Of a DNA stretch of 64,000 nucleotides, positions 63,700 through 64,000 are shown in pieces (the stretch's first letter is position 1; each line of letters starts with the position of its first letter). Made by a program: the position numbers and the translations under genes. The stretch spans positions 434,001-498,000 of the forward strand of contig NZ_CABPST010000002.1 of assembly GCF_902459805.1 (NCBI RefSeq), written 5' to 3'. The notes under the pieces were generated by a model that was not told the origin of the DNA, ran no database searches, and saw only the letters and a program-made list of their open reading frames with translations. Source of the stretch: Pandoraea bronchicola. Its GTDB lineage: Bacteria > Pseudomonadota > Gammaproteobacteria > Burkholderiales > Burkholderiaceae.

Positions 63700-64000
63700 T
63701 CAAGCCAGCAGTGCCCGCACGGCTTCCGGCAGCGGCACCGATTTCTCCTCCTTGTAGTTCACCCAGACGATCTTCGCGCCTCCCTCAGCGACCACCACGT
63801 CCGGCGTATCGGCGCGGCGCAACTCAAAACGCGTGTCGACGCTGCTTCGCCCCGGTGCGCCGACAAACATGCGGCAATCGATGTCGCCCGGGTAGCGCAA
63901 TTGACGCAGGAACGTCATATTCGCATTGATGATGACCGGCCCCTCGCCCGTCGAACTCTCTTCCGACGCGATATTCAGGGATTCCAGCCACGAGATACGC
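63700..64000 (-). CDS. acyl-CoA thioesterase (4HBT), partial at window edge
   Basis: The frame is open to the window end, so the N-terminus is missing. The visible 99 residues, ISWLESLNIASEE at the edge, then VIINANMTFLRQLRYPGDI and DTRFELRRADTPDVVVAEGGAKIVWVNY, are a hot-dog fold thioesterase of the YbgC/4-hydroxybenzoyl-CoA type, with the conserved V-I-W-V-N region and C-terminal LP-E-R. It probably hydrolyses an acyl-CoA; substrate unknown. An internal ATG at 63918 is not the true start. Confidence 0.85.
   Translation of the reverse strand, partial: RISWLESLNIASEESSTGEGPVIINANMTFLRQLRYPGDIDCRMFVGAPGRSSVDTRFELRRADTPDVVVAEGGAKIVWVNYKEEKSVPLPEAVRALLA

Overview
The window is high-GC chromosomal DNA of a betaproteobacterium of the order Burkholderiales, most likely a Pandoraea or close relative in the Burkholderiaceae. 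This rests on gene order (thrS-infC-rpmI-rplT-pheS-pheT-ihfA-merR, preceded by tRNA-Val and relA), an infC gene with a non-AUG start, a DUF3717 protein, and the overall style of the proteins. The genus is an inference; the order is well supported. No complete mobile element, integrase, transposase, CRISPR array or rRNA operon was seen.

Layout. 0-12 kb: a chemotaxis receptor, small TPR protein, LysE exporter, class A penicillin-binding protein, AzlC/AzlD exporter pair, gshA, a TauE/SafE permease and an acyl-CoA ligase. 12.1-16.2 kb: tRNA-Pro(GGG) followed by an accessory patch with AT-rich spacers. It holds a cysteine-rich lipoprotein divergent from a two-domain secreted cysteine-rich protein, a truncated paralogue of the latter, and scraps of prophage genes (a DUF1353 C-terminus and an HTPGPW-type protein). 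16.2-19.2 kb: sulfite reductase (DUF2849 fusion) with its DUF934 partner, then a small conserved gene behind a LexA-type SOS box. 19.2-24 kb: a secreted protein, a LuxR-type regulator, a diguanylate cyclase, a DUF1275 membrane protein and a BLUF photoreceptor.

24-32 kb: one seven-gene operon for uptake and oxidation of an amine- or amino-acid-like compound. It encodes ABC ATPase, two permeases, an HcnA/B/C-like three-subunit flavoenzyme and a periplasmic binding protein. A divergent IclR regulator faces it across an intergenic region with three copies of one operator-like palindrome. 32-43 kb: OsmC, GST, DUF72, flavin reductase, GAF-GGDEF, TMEM175-type channel, S4 protein, PAS-GAF-GGDEF-EAL, a DUF3717 gene behind a second LexA-type box, small hypotheticals and rubredoxin. 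43-48 kb: a lipoprotein, a sensory diguanylate cyclase and a GGDEF-EAL phosphodiesterase. Five c-di-GMP enzymes lie in about 27 kb.

48-64 kb: the translation cluster read on the minus strand. Between tRNA-Val and thrS I see the parts of a ribosome-mediated attenuator: a 15-codon leader with two Thr codons, an antiterminator segment abutting its stop codon, and a terminator hairpin. Then come relA, a RidA protein, an alpha/beta hydrolase, 3-hydroxybutyrate dehydrogenase converging on scoB-scoA (ketone-body/PHB use), a PAS-LuxR regulator and a thioesterase gene cut by the window edge.
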